A stretch of 64,000 nucleotides of DNA from Ehretia macrophylla (taxonomy: Eukaryota > Streptophyta > Magnoliopsida > Boraginales > Ehretiaceae): positions 94,608,850 to 94,672,849 of the forward strand of contig CM075770.1 in the NCBI GenBank assembly GCA_037974665.1. Reading direction: 5' to 3'. The notes beneath the pieces are model-generated. The model was not told the DNA's origin. It was given only the letters and a program-made list of their open reading frames with translations, and made no database searches. Both the position numbers and the translations under genes were made by a program. Positions 11,727-23,467 of the stretch are shown here, piece by piece. The first letter of the stretch is position 1. The number at the start of each line of letters is the position of its first letter.

Positions 11727-12460
11727 CTGTTCAAGAACCATCTCTAAAAGTTCATTTTCCACAACGCTTGAAGAAAAGCAAGCTTGACAAGCAATTTGTT
11801 AAATTTCTTGAAGTTTTCAAGAAACTTCACATCAATATTCCATTTGCGAATGCGCTTGAACAAATGCCGAGCTATATGAAGTTTATGAAGGACATTCTTT
11901 CAAACAAGAGGAAGCTTGGAGATTATGAGACAGTTATATTTATTGAGGATTACAGTGCTATTCTACAAAAGAAGCTACCCCAAAAGCTCAAAGATCCAGG
12001 GAGTTTAACTATTCCATGTGAAATTGACAATGTTGTTTTTGAGCTAGCGTTATGTGATTTAGGTGCTAGTATTAATTTGATGCCTTTGTATATTTTCAGG
12101 AAGCTTGGTTTAGGAAATACAAAACCCACAACTGTAACACTACAGTTAGCTGATCGTTCGCTAAAGTACCCCAGAGGAATAATTGAGGATGTGCTAGTCA
12201 AAGTTGATAAATTCAACTTTCCTGCAGATTTCATAGTGTTTGATATGGAGGAAGACAAGAAAATTCCTATCATTCTTGGAAGACCTTTCCTTGTAACTGG
12301 GGGAACACTTATTGATGTTCAAAAGGGTAGGCTTCGGTTGCGAGTACAAAAGGAAGATGTAACCTTTAATGTTTTCAAAGCTTACAAGTACCCAGAGATA
12401 AGTGATAGTTGTTTTCGCATTGATGCCATCCAAGCTATAGTGTCTAACCATGGGGGTTAA
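11727..12460 (+). pseudogene. Element A gag end and aspartic protease
   Basis: The open frame from 11727 (longest ATG 11768) holds KQFVKFLEVFKKLHINIPF and QMPSYMKFMKDILSNKRKL, typical of the gag-protease linker of Athila/Tat elements. The protease follows with LCDLGASINLMPLYIFRKL (catalytic Asp, Asp-Leu-Gly-Ala variant) and IILGRPFLVTGGTLIDV (flap/second motif). This 230-residue stretch is intact, the best-preserved retroelement frame in the window. Its 5' end is cut by B. The stop at 12458-12460 comes where the frame would normally run on toward RT. Confidence 0.88.
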
Positions 12461-12912
12461 TTGGATCCCTTAGAGGCTAGCTTGTTACAAGATGATTCTT
12501 TTGTTCCGGTGGGATTGGAGCACAAGGAATATTGGTCTACTAAACAACTAAACATAGGTGCACAAGCAGTGGGTGAGAATGAATTCTTACAATTGAATAA
12601 ATTAGAAGAATTTTGTGATAAAGAAGATGAGAATGCAAGAAGTTAAAAGGAGATGACAAAAGAGTGGCATGACAAATACGTTTCAGATTTCTCTCCTGGG
12701 TAGCAGTTACTTTTTTATAACCCACAGGTTCCTGGAAAACGCAAGACAAGATAGTCAGGGCCTTTTGTTGTAACTAAGGTGTTTCCTTGTGGTGTTGTAG
12801 AGGTTACCCATCCAAAGAAAGGGACATTCAAAGTCAACAAGCAACGCTTGAAAATTTATTGGGACGATGGTTTTGACAAGCAAACGACCATTGTGCATCT
12901 CAACTCCACATA
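12461..12912 (+). pseudogene. Element A integrase C-terminal remnant fused to protease tail
   Basis: DPLEASLLQDD (post-protease linker) passes within about ten codons into GLEHKEYWSTKQLN, a phrase belonging near the end of Athila/Tat integrases, then QLNKLEEF and, in shifted frames to about 12870, GPFVVTKVFPCGVVEVTHP and FKVNKQRLKIYW. The join near 12505-12515 marks a deletion of RT, RNase H and most of integrase, about 3 kb judged by the related element C. Several stops follow. Confidence 0.8.
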
Positions 12913-15292
12913 AAAAGAAGCTACGTCAAGCTTTTGACGTTAAAACAAGCGATTTTCGGGAGGCAACCCAAGTTTTCTTACTTTTCTTGATTTAATAGTT
13001 ATTTTTGTTTTTAGTTTATTTTCCAGTTATAGTTTTCATAGCTAATTTTTAAATTTTTCTTGTCATGTTAGGTTCAAGAACAAGTTTGGGGGAAGACAAG
13101 CCAAAGGATGTTCTACCAAGTCAATTTAGAGAGAAAATATGCGAACGATGATGTTTGGGTTGCATAAGATGCGCACATGGGAGAGAAAAAGAAAAGAAAT
13201 AAGAGCTGAGAAGTAACGCTGTTGCGCTATAATAGAGCGTAGCTACGCTCACGTTGTTTCAAAAGTTACATTCAATGAGGAGCTTTGGAAGGGAAAGAGC
13301 GCAGGCGTAGCGCAGCTGCGCTTATGTTCTTCAGTTTGACTTTTGAAAAAAAGCACAAGCGTAGCGTAGCTGCGCTTACGTCCTTTATTTTTGACATTTG
13401 AAAAAAAATTGAATATCAAAATTTATTTTTCTTCTTTCAGTTGTCATCCCCAAAACACACATACACCCTCATCTCTCACAAAACCCTCAGCCTATAACAC
13501 AAGATTCACAAATCTCTCCCAAATCTACCCATCTCTCTCACGTTTCTCCCTCATAAGATCCACAAACTCTTTCTAATACATTCAACCCACAACGCCAACT
13601 CTCTCTCTCAAGCTTCATCTCTCAATTGACGTGTGACAGACTTGTTGAATTGTGAATATAATTGTTTGAATGCGTGGACTGTGTTCTTGTTTGTGTACAA
13701 AGTTGTTGTAGTTGAGACTTTGTTTGTTGGGTGTTGTCGACTGAAAAAATTGCTTAGCATATCAAAGTGCCAATGACATCCAAATGAACAAGGGGTATGT
13801 CTTCGGGTGCCTCATCTTCGAAGTCTCAAACTCTGAATATGCACATCAGCTGAAACATCCCCAGAGCCTTCGGATGACGAATGATATGGCAACTCAGGGA
13901 AGTCATTTGCTTTCTTGTCTTTAATTTTTTTTCCACTGAGGAGAATGTCTCATTTAAAGTTTAGGGGTGGTCATTATGTGTTTACTTTGTGAACTTGTTA
14001 TGCCTAGTATTAGTATGATTAGTTTTCCTTTTCGTGTGTTTTGTTATTTTTATTTCCTTAAACAATTCAGAAAAAAAAAATTGAAAGTAGTGCTGGAAAG
14101 ATAAGAAATAGGCCGATGATGAGTAGCATAAGGAGTACATGATAGTAATGAGAATAATTGACTGAAACATAGTTTCGTTTTACGGAAAATCCCCACCTAT
14201 TGCGCACTTAGTCTCGCCTAGTTATGTTGTTACTTAGAGAAGGTTTATGTGAGTTTAAGTGAACAGAAAAATGATCATAGGACTTTAGAACTTGCTTGAT
14301 TGTCACTCGAGGCGAAATCCTAGGTTATGTAGCATTAGAGAAATGATTTAGGCCATCTTTGGACAATTTGAGTCTTTCAAGCCAACCCTTGTAATAATTG
14401 AATATACCTAGTCCACACTTTTGAGCTTAATTAGCCTTTTATTTCTTATGCAACTTACAATATATTCCTTAACTTGTCAAGTTTGATTTTCCCAAATAAT
14501 GACCCTTCTACTTGTAACATATGATTGTTCTAGGATGATTATATGAAGCTATGTTTTGTATTGAATGATGAGAGGTATGATGATTGGGTGATATGTTGTA
14601 TTTTTTTGAGAAAAAATAAAATATTAAAAAAAAGAGAGAAAAGAATAAAAAGAAAAGAGAAGAGCCACACTCCTTGTAGTTAATATCAAAATGCAAGTTT
14701 AAGGGAGTGTGAATTCTTTATGTGTTTTGTAAATGTTGTGGATGAATGTTGAGAAAGTGAAATGAGAGATGAAAGAAAGAGATATGTTGAATAATTTTGG
14801 TGGTAAGAAGTAGAGTTGGCATATGCTCGATTGAACATCCTCGAATGATTGTGTGCTTACGGGTAGTTTAGCTATATTTTATATCCATTATCCTACCTTG
14901 ACCCTAGCCACACATTACAACCAAATGTAAAGTCTTACTGATCTTTGATGCTATGATTAACCTACATTAGTGGAGAGTAGCATGAAAAGTAAGCCTATGA
15001 AGTCTTAAGTAATTGAAAATAAAAATCCATATTGGCAATTCACTTAGCTTGTATAAACTTATCCGAGTACAATTGATTAAGATAGAGGTTGTACACACAC
15101 TCAATTTATGTGAAGTCGAGATGTCTTATGCTTATGATTGAGAATTACCTTTTAAGGTTGAGTTATGAAATATTGCTACTGAAGCCGTGGAAATTTATTA
15201 TCCTACAGCATTGCTTTCTTGAGTTATGTTGTGTTACGTCTTTAGTTTTTAGGTTGTTTCTTTCTTTAGTTGTGTCTTTTGCTTGAGGACAA
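12913..15292 (+). other. Non-coding 3' region of element A
   Basis: It begins with the conserved post-pol phrase around 12940-12972 (AAGCGATTTTCGGGAGGCAACCC), common downstream of pol in Athila/Tat elements. At 13200-13390 it has three GC-rich dyads, including GAGCGTAGCTACGCTC at 13235-13250 and AGCGCAGCTGCGCT at 13309-13322. A CT-rich leader-like stretch lies at 13430-13620. No env-like frame is visible. Near the end the phrase GCTTGAGGACAAACAAAGC (15281-15299) is the usual lead-in to the polypurine tract. Confidence 0.7.
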
Positions 15293-15312
15293 ACAAAGCT
15301 TAAGTTTGGAGA
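15293..15312 (+). other. Polypurine tract of element A
   Basis: The sequence CAAAGCTTAAGTTTGGAGA lies directly before the LTR start TGTTTG at 15313, matching the AAGTTTGGGG-type tract of Athila/Tat elements. Confidence 0.75.
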
Positions 15313-16545
15313 TGTTTGTTTGGTGTGTTATTGACATATTATTTCAGCACATTTTCACTTAATTTTTTTTAGTTCTTGAGTAATTTATGAGCAATTTGAT
15401 GGGTTTTGTGTTTGATTTGCAATGAAGGTGATTTCCATGAGAAAGTCTAAGTTTTGAGGCAAAAATTGAAAAGAAATGGCAAAGGATTAGCTTTCATGCA
15501 ACTTGTGGAGCAATTGAAGAGAAATCAGAAGTAGCACATTCATAGCGCAACTGTGAAGCGTCGTTGAAAAATTAAGGGCAGTTCAGTAAATTAGAGCGAA
15601 AAGAAGAAAACCTAGGATAAAAAAAAGGAAAAGAATGCGAGAGGGAGGGTTTTCGGCTGGCGGCTGGTTTTGAGAAGCAAGAGCAACGTTTAGAGAGGAG
15701 AAAACGCGAGGAATAACAAGATTGACGAGGAAGGACGGATCAGAGACAAGATTTCGCTACGACTTTCTTGAGATTTCTAGTTTTTTCTCTCTCCTATCAA
15801 GAACTTCAATAGATTTTGGATTTTATTTACATTTATTATGATGTTCTAGATTACTTTTCTAGGGCAACGATGTAGCCGGATTTTGAATATTTGAAGCTCT
15901 TGATTTGAATTAATTGATGAACTATTTCATATCTGCGTTGAGTATTTTATGCTGAGTTTAATGCTTGTGATTGCCTGATCAACAATTGCATGATTCGTGG
16001 TTTGGTTTGAGACTGAGAACTGATAACTAAATTAGATCACGTGTGAAATACCATTAAATCGTCATAAGCTATAGATAGTATGAGGTCTAGTGCAGCGCAT
16101 GAATTTCTAAAGCTTAATGAGTTTCCTAAGTTCACAGTTATCACTGAAATGTAGGTAGCTTGCTTAGCGAAATATGTTATTGATGCTTAAGAAAGATTAA
16201 TAACCACATTAGTGAAATTTCTGGCAACGTAGGGAATAGACATCGATTGAATTAAATCAATAATTTCAAGTATGATTAATTTTGGTGAAATCGGATTCCC
16301 TAGAGTCTTTTAACTATTGAACAACCCTCCTTTGTTAATTTCGTCATTGTTTTAGTTGCTATTTTTACCAGTTTCATAATTTATTTCATTGTTAGTTACA
16401 AATTTCTCAATTCATGATTGTCTGAATAAAGTTAGAGCTAAATCAATTTCGGTAGTTAATAATCATAGTCCTCGTGGGAACGATCTTTACTTATCACTTT
16501 ATTACTTGTTGCGATACGTGCACTTGCGTTAGAATTCACACAACA
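15313..16545 (+). repeat. 3' LTR of element A
   Basis: It is 1233 bases long, from TGTTTGTTTGG to ACACAACA. Bases 15438-16545 are repeated at 1-1105. Near the end it carries GTGGGAACGATCTTTACTTATC and GATACGTGCACTTGCG, the usual close of LTRs in this group. On the right the C LTR resumes with AAAACCTACATTG, so AAAAC is the likely target duplication; the left copy is not in the window. Confidence 0.88.
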
Positions 16546-16654
16546 AAAACCTACATTGCACTAAATTTGTATCAAATATTCAGTTTAAGCTTACAATAAT
16601 AGTGCAATCGTACAAGATTTAATGGGTTAAAATACGAAAAATATGGATTTATCA
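16546..16654 (-). repeat. 3' LTR of element C, first 109 bases
   Basis: On the minus strand it starts TGATAAATCCATA and matches 38995-39103 with five differences in 109. The rest of this LTR was displaced by element A. The adjacent 16655-16668 on the minus strand (GTTTGAGGAAAT) is the polypurine tract, preceded by TTTGAGGACAAACAAA. Confidence 0.85.
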
Positions 16655-19500
16655 ATTTCCTCAAACCCATCATTTGTTTGTCCTCAAATAAAGCCATCAA
16701 ATACTTCATAAATTCAAAGATATCAAATTTGAATAGTAAATGTATCCATATAATTAGATCCTATAAAACACAAAATTAATGGTGAATCTGTCTTCCAAAC
16801 AATTTTGCCCCAACAAGTTATTTTTGTATCTACTAGGAGACAAACACATCTTAATTACAAAAAATCCTTAAAGCCTTTTTATAGACTTGTAACGGAATCA
16901 AAATGTAAGAAAATTAATCACGTAAGTATGCTCAAATTGAAAATATTTCTTACAGATAGTCATGTAATGTTAAAAATCAACTACCTTCCAAGTCATGTAA
17001 TACTCCCTTAGATTGTTTTTATTTTTTATTTTTTATTTTTTTTGTAGATTACTCGAATAATGAATGTTGGTTGATTCCTTGGTTTCTTTGAAGTTTCGCC
17101 TTTCATTGATTGCATTGTATTTGGTGAAAGAAAGTTTGTCTGGTAGGATTTTGAATTGATAGCTCTTTCATAACAAAAGTGCTAAAAAAATGGTTAGAGA
17201 AAGCACTGGTTATGATTTTTATTTTTATTTTTGCCTCTGTTTTGTTGAATCAACACTTTAAAATTTTGAGTGATGTTACACAAGTCATCTAAAATATGTA
17301 TTTTTTAAATATTTTTTTAGGGAGTTTACTGACCTAAAAAAATTAGTCAAATTTTAATAAAATATAACATCTTACATTGAAAATACTTTAATTTAACTCC
17401 TCTTTCGATAATTAATGAAAAATCTCTAATTGAATCATGTGTCGCTATCGGGATAAAATAACATTTAAGAAGGTTTCAAGAGTAAACAATCCCTAGATAC
17501 AAACTCAACTCTAGTGGTTAATCATTTTTCCGTTCCAGTCTCACAATTAATTCAAGTGTTTTATCAAAATCTAACATATTTCAACAATTAACTACTCAAA
17601 TTTAATTATCATAAATAAATGAAGCATAAAATGGAAATTCAAAAAAAAAAAATTTGAATTTTTTTAGCAGGTGGTACCGAATATTTTATCATCCTCAAAC
17701 TCAAACCTTACATTACCATCAATCTAAGAAAATAACGCAATGTATTGCAAATTAAAAAGATAGATACAACCTAATAAAAATTCCAAGCATTGGTCCTCGA
17801 TTGATTTTGAAAGAGAATCATCATTCATAGCTTCAAGCACCAACATATTGTGAGGATAAAATAGAATGAAAACTATATACAACAAACTCTTTGTAAGTTT
17901 TATTAAAAAAGTAAAACTCAATTATATACAATTGGGTTTTCGCAATATCTATTTTTTTCAACTTTTTATATTTTTTTTGAAATTTTTTTTTTGACAAAAT
18001 TAACAAAAACATAAATTCAGGAAAAGTACTTTGAACAAAATAAATACTTTTTTTTGTTTTTGTTTTTTTTTTTTTTTTTATTTTTTTACAATTAAACAAA
18101 ATCAAACTCATCATAATCTTTAACCTAAACATTTTTTTTTGTATTTTCTTTTTTCTATTTTTTTTAAAAAAAATTTGAATAAAAACAATGTTATCTTCTT
18201 CCCAAACACCACCATTATCATTCTTCATAACCTTTACAAACATTCTCTATCTCTTTTATGGTCACCATTAATCCGAGCAACAAACTCATTTTTTTTTTAT
18301 AGTTTCAAGATCTACTCAAAATTTATAAATACATACCTATAAGTACAAACTGTTGCACAAACATAAAACAAAAATAAGTATTAATCCAAAATAAAGAAAA
18401 AAAAAAGACGAACACAACTACATTTTTTTTTCAAGTTAATGAAAGAACAAAAATAGGAACAATACATGGAAAAGAAAAATGATTACAATAACAAAAGTAA
18501 ACAGCACAATACAAAATATTTCCCAAATGCATAAACTAAATGTTTTTTTTTCTTTCATATTGGTTTCCTCTTCGGAGTCGTTCCATCCTAATCACGAGGT
18601 AGATGAGGAAAACGTAAACGAAAAATGCAAAGCCAATGAAGAGCACGATTAACGATAGTGCAACTGAATCATCCATTTTGAGTTAAAAATTGAGTGATGG
18701 AGAGAAAAAAATGTGATGATTTTGTGAGAGAGATGGGGGTATGTGGCTGTGAAGAAAAGAAGAGAATGAAGGAATGAAGGGGTAGGGTTAGGTTTTTAAA
18801 ACCTTTTTTGGCTACCATTTTTTTTTTTTTACTTTCTTTTAAGAAGAAAACATCACAAACCAAAAACGCATAAATTATACTCAATTTTTTCAATTGTTTT
18901 TTTTGGGAAAATAATTTAACCACTAAGACCATTTAAACTATTTTATGGGGTTTAAGAGTTGAATTAAAACTTTTTTGAGGACTAGCTCTTCCAGAGGTTT
19001 ATGTGATCACGACATCTAGTACTTTCTTTAGGCACACGAGAGGCCACAGCCAATTCCATAGGGTCAAGGGTAATATAGTGGGGTTTTATGTTGCAGATGT
19101 TACATCTAGTATAAGCTCACACTCTCAACTACCTTATCAAGTAACACCCAACAGACCCAAACTACATTAAGTTGGTGGAGTGGCGCACACTATAGACAAA
19201 GTTGCACAATCAAGCCAACCGCGAATAGAAACGTACAGTGACCACTAGTAGCATGACAATTGTACCTCTATGAATGTTTCACAGGGTTAAAAACTCAAAC
19301 CACATTAAGCTGGAGAAATATTTACAGGGTAAATGTAAACGAAAAAAATTAAATTAAAACATCGAAAAGAACACTAGGTTGTCTCCTAGTAGCGCTTAGT
19401 TTAACGTTTTCAGCCAGACTGAATTAGAAGAAAATTTCATTTTGCTAGATTTGGGTTAGTAAGTTCAATCGATTCTTCACTCCAATTTTGCAGTTTAATT
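16655..19500 (-). other. Long 3' region of element C
   Basis: This AT-rich, mostly non-coding stretch lies between integrase and 3' LTR. It begins (minus sense) near 19400 with the conserved AACTAAGCGCTACTAGGAGACAACC phrase region and has a CT-rich leader at 18660-18780. Homopolymer T runs lie around 17960-18180. Athila elements may carry an env-like gene here; no full-length one is visible, only the 46-codon ORF listed separately. Lysine-rich frames at 17833-18243 are by-products of A/T runs. Confidence 0.7.
18536..18676 (-). CDS. 46-residue single-pass membrane ORF in the 3' region of C
   Basis: The ATG at 18676 lies in a strong plant context (AAAATGGA), and the frame stops at TAG 18538-18536. 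The product starts MDDSVALSLIVLFIGFAFFV. Residues 5-29 are a continuous hydrophobic helix. A basic tail follows (RMERLRRGNQYERKKN), so by the positive-inside rule the N-terminus would face outside or the lumen. It is preceded by a CT-rich, leader-like stretch, as is common ahead of env-like frames. Its function is unknown: it may be a relic of an env-like gene, a captured host microprotein or chance. No similar frame was seen in the 3' region of A. Confidence 0.45.
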   Translation of the reverse strand: MDDSVALSLIVLFIGFAFFVYVFLIYLVIRMERLRRGNQYERKKNI

Positions 19501-19505
19501 GTTGG

Positions 19506-20860
19506 TTATAACCTTTGTCCATTGACAAACAGAGTTTTACCTTCTTTTTGATCTATTATCTTAATAACTCCGGAAGGGAAAACTTGTTCAACTTTAAATG
19601 GTCCATCCCATCTAGACCTCAATTTTCCTGGGAACAATCGTAACTTAGAATTAAACAACCATACTTCTTGTCCAAGAACAAAAGACTTCCGAACAATCAT
19701 TTTGTCATGAATTCTCTTCATCTTTTCTTTGTAGTTTGATGTTTTTATAGGCTTCTAAGCGCATTTCCTCAAGTTCATTGAGTTGGAGTAACCTGTTTTT
19801 ACCAGCTTTATGCTAATCAAAATTCACATTCTTAATTGCCCAATAAGCTTTATGTTCCAACTCAACAAGTAAATGACATAGTTTTCCAAAAGCTAGGCGA
19901 AAAGAAGACATTCCTATGGGAGGTTTATATGTTGTTCTATAAGCCCAAAGTGCATCGGTTAGACGATTAGACCAATCCTTCCTATCAGGTTTGACTATCT
20001 TTCCAAGAATTGATTTAATCTCTAGATTAGAAACCTTAACCTATCCACTAGTTTGTGGGTGATAAGGAGTAACAACCTTATGAGTGACTGAATATTTCCT
20101 TAACAATGTTTCAAAAGCTCGGTGGATGAAATGACTTCCATCGTCACTAATGATAGCTTTCGAAATTCTAAACCTACAAAAAATATTTTCCTTCAAGAAT
20201 TGCAAAACCACTTTATGATCATTGGTTTGTGTTTCTATTGCTTCCACCCACTTTGACACATAATCGACACCAACTAAAATATACTGAAAACCAAAAGAAG
20301 GGGAAAAATGACCCATGAAGTGTATACCCCAAACATCAAAAAGTTCACAAATTAAAATGGGATTCAAGGGCATCATGTCCTTTTTTCTCATGTTACATAT
20401 CTTTTGGCATCTTTCACATGCTTTGCAGAATTCATGTGCATCTTTGAATAATGTGGGCCAAAAAAATCCAGATTGTAAGATTTTTGTCGTTGTTCTTCGT
20501 CCTCCAAAATGTCCACCACATTCTTGAGAATGAAAAAATAACAAAATGCTTTCTTGTTCATGTTCAGGTGTACACCTGCAAATAATTTGATCAGAACAAA
20601 TACGGAACAAATTGGGGTCTTCCCAAAAATAGTATTTTGATTGGGAAAAGAATCGATCCTTCTCTGTCTTAGCCCACTCTACAAGTATTTTTCCTACAAC
20701 AAGGTAATTAACAATATGAGCATACCATGGAGTTTTGGTATGAGACACTGCAAAAAGTTGTTCATCAGGAAAAGCATCATTCACAAGAATTTCAACTTTT
20801 GGATTTTCAAGCACAATACGTGACAAATGATTAACAACCACATTTTCCCTACCTTTTTTG
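19506..20860 (-). pseudogene. Element C integrase
   Basis: The zinc finger is visible ([11 protein letters not shown] then CKACERCQ), followed by the core [23 protein letters not shown] and HPQTSG, then VWLFNSKLRLFPGKL and GPFKVEQVFPSGVI at the C-terminus (19721-19506). In the family the first motif reads WGIDFMG; here the catalytic Asp is His. The second Asp is present. After HPQTSG a stop replaces Gln, and the position of the catalytic Glu encodes Lys (AAG). Two of three catalytic residues are thus lost in addition to stops. Confidence 0.88.
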
Positions 20861-21227
20861 TCTTTGATTGTCAAATCAAACTCTTGGATTAACAACAACC
20901 TTCTAATGAGTCTTGGTTTGACTTCTTTATTCTCCATAAGATATTTCAGTGCTGAATGATCAGAGAATATAATAACCTTCGACCCTAAGATCTAAGATCG
21001 AAACTTTTCCAATGCAAACACTACAGCAAGCAATTCTTTTTCAGTTGTAGTATAATTTCTCTGTGCATCATCTAAGGTACGAATTACGTAATAAATCATA
21101 TAAGGGACTCGATCCTTACGTTGACCTAGAACCCCTATTATGGCATAGTCAGATGCATCACACATGATTTCAAATGGCAAAGAGTAATCTAGTGGTTGAA
21201 TTACAGAAGTAGTTGATAGTGAAGACC
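20861..21227 (-). pseudogene. Element C RNase H
   Basis: The frame reads LPFEIMCDASDYAIIGVLGQ, then NYTTTEKELLAVVFALEKFR and, past a stop, [13 protein letters not shown]. These are the catalytic Asp, Glu and Asp neighbourhoods of Ty3/gypsy RNase H in Athila/Tat elements. The linker [19 protein letters not shown] and VVNHLSRI leads into integrase. Confidence 0.88.
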
Positions 21228-22211
21228 TTAGTGTTTAAAAGCGGTCATGCAGTTGTCATCAAATTGAAAAGGAGTGTCTTGTGCTAAAAGGTTCGATAAA
21301 GGTTGAACAATTTTGCTAAATTTCTTTATGAAATGACGATAAAGTCCAAGGAAAGATCTCACCTGTTTGATAGTGGTAGGCGGAGGTAAATTGGTGATGA
21401 TGTCAATCTTGGCTTTGTCAACCCGCACTCCTTCCTTGGATACGATGTGTCCAAGAATAATCCCTTTTTGTACCATGAAATGACTTTTCTCCCAATTAAG
21501 AACGAGGTTAGATTCACGACACCTATTCAACACTTGAGATAAATGAGTTAAACATGATTCAAATGCGGAACCAAAAATAAAAAAATCATCCATGAAAACT
21601 TCAAGAAATTCATCCATCATATCTGAAAAGATAGACATCATGCAACGCTGAAAAGTAGCGGGTGTATTGCAGAGGCCAAAGGGCATTCTTCTGTAAGCAA
21701 ATATGTCAAACGGACAAGTGAAAGTAATTTTTTCTTGATCCTCAGGATCCACAGGGACTTGGTTATATCTCGAGTATCCATCGAGAAAACAAAAGTAACC
21801 TTGTCATGCCAACCTATCTAAAATTTGATCAATGAAGGGTAAAGAAAAATGATCTTTTCTGGTCATGGAATTGAGCTTTCTATAATCAATACACACACGT
21901 CAACCCGTAGTAATGCGAGTTGGAACTAACTCGCCTTGAACATTTGGCACTACAGTGATACTAGATTTTTTTGGTATTACTTGCACAGGATTGACCCAGT
22001 TACTATCAGAAATATGATAAATGATACATGTATCCAACAACTTTACTATTTCCTTCTTTCCAACTTTCCTCATTTTCGAGTTGAACTTACGCTGCATCTC
22101 TCTAGTAGGTTTGGCTCCATCTTCTAGATGAATTTTATGCATGCAAAAGGATGGGTTTATACCTTTAAGATCTGTAATCGTCCAGCCTAAAGCTTCCTTA
22201 TTCTTAGACAA
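21228..22211 (-). pseudogene. Element C reverse transcriptase
   Basis: Motifs in order are VNPVQVIPKKSSITVVPN, RVCIDYRKLNSMTRKDHF, FAYRRMPFGLCNTPATFQRC, the catalytic box FMDDFFIFG, ILGHIVSKEGVRVDKAKIDI and VRSFLGLYRHFIKKFSKIV. The Asp pair is intact. Stops fall after ITTG and before QGYFCFLDGYSRY. Wording around VDKAKIDII and NWEKSHFMVQKGI is characteristic of the Athila/Tat branch. Confidence 0.9.
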
Positions 22212-22232
22212 TACATCTATGAGTTTAGTTTC

Positions 22233-23170
22233 CTATTCTAAAGAAAGGTTAGAAGCAATAATAGCTGGTAGTATTTGACTTGACCCAAGAAAAACATACT
22301 TGAGATGACTTGGAAGTTGTTTGAGTTCCAACTCAGTAGGAGATTGAATGGAATAAAGCATGGGTTCTTTAGAAAGAGTCAAGGATGGTTTTATTGCACA
22401 AACTTGAAATTTTTCCTCAAATCCTAGATCACCTTCTAAAGACTCATTATCTTCATCGGATCCCTCCTCAAACCTACTTAGAGTTATTTCACCATGATTC
22501 AAAGTATTCTCCAAAAAATATTTTTGCATGAAACTAAAGAAAGACTCTTCAATTAAGGGATCAATTTTATCAAGAATAAAACATTCAAGAACATCATCCC
22601 TATTTGCAAACCTAGCAGCATTAGCAACATTCAGCTTTACCTTCATATCTCCAAATATAAACTTTAATTCTCCAGTTGCACAATGAATTTTTGCATTAAC
22701 TGTTACTAAGTAAGGTCTTCTTAGTATGACTAGAGTTTAAAACTTTTGAGTTTCTCCGATTCCATATCTAGTACAACAAAATCCACTAGAAAATAAAATT
22801 CATCAACCTTTACTAGAACATCTTCAATCATGCCCCTAGGGATTCTAAGTGATGTATCAGCCAATTGAAGGGTGACAGGAGTAGGTTTCAATTCTCATAT
22901 ATCTAATTGTTCAAACAGATTAAATGGGAGAAGATTTACACTGGCTCTTAAATCAAGAAGGGCAGGATCTATGCAATGATCACCAATATAACAAAGAATG
23001 GTAAAAGCATCAGGACCTTTCAATTTTGGAGGAGTAAGAGAAGTAAGAATGCAACTTACCTTTTCAGTCAACCTTACCCTGTTTGGTATCAAAGTTGGAT
23101 TCCTCATTCTCTGAGTGCACAAATCCTTAAGAAATTTTGCATATGCAGGAATTTGTCTGATGATTTCTAA
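22233..23170 (-). pseudogene. Element C protease and protease-RT linker
   Basis: The piece 23122-22895 contains LTPPKLKGPDAFTILCYIGD and ALLDLRASVNLLPFNLFEQL. The family motif Asp-Leu-Gly-Ala has Arg in place of Gly here (AGA for GGA), which should abolish activity. The linker 22646-22233, with MKVKLNVANAARFANRDDV and PTELELKQLPSHLKYVFLG, leads into RT. The second protease motif (ILGRPFL type) lies in a broken frame near 22700-22880. Confidence 0.85.
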
Positions 23171-23467
23171 CAGTGGTCAATTGATTTTAACTTGTTTAAA
23201 AGTTTCAAGCATTTCTTCCTTTTTTGATTCTTTATCAAGTTGTTTTCCTAATGCCTGTGGAAAGGGCGCCTTGGGACTCACTGTTAATGGAACTTGTTCA
23301 TGTGAAATTACAGCTTCAGGTTCATTTTCAGCTTCTTTTGATGAGTCAACAATAACTTGTGACTTAACTTTTTGCTTTGATTGCCTTGCATTTTCATAAG
23401 CTTCAATGCTGACATTGTTATCTACTTTTTTACCACTTCATAGTGTAGTAACAACTTGAAGTTGGTC
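23171..23467 (-). pseudogene. Element C gag, C-terminal piece left of insertion D
   Basis: Reading left from the D insertion, the frame is DQLQVVTTL, stop, SGKKVDNNVSIEAYENARQ, PLTVSPKAPFPQAL. TTLRSGK is the usual gag-protease linker phrase, with Arg replaced by a stop. With one copy of the 5-base target duplication removed, the frame joins the piece at 29968 precisely. Confidence 0.85.

Larger units (their letters stand above)
11725..16545 (+). mobile_element. Element A: Athila/Tat-type gypsy element, internally deleted (3' portion)
   Basis: This is the plus-strand element downstream of the B insertion. It has the end of gag, a protease, a direct fusion to the integrase C-terminus, a 2.4-kb non-coding 3' region, a polypurine tract and a 3' LTR (15313-16545). 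RT, RNase H and most of integrase are missing. Its 5' part should lie left of B but is not in the window. It sits in the 3' LTR of element C: the sequence after 16545 continues the C LTR seen uninterrupted at 38995-39103. Confidence 0.85.

Noticed and set aside
17833-18243. 136-codon Lys/Ile/Phe-rich frame on the minus strand
   Set aside because: It arises from A and T runs in the 3' region of element C and has no domain-like pattern.
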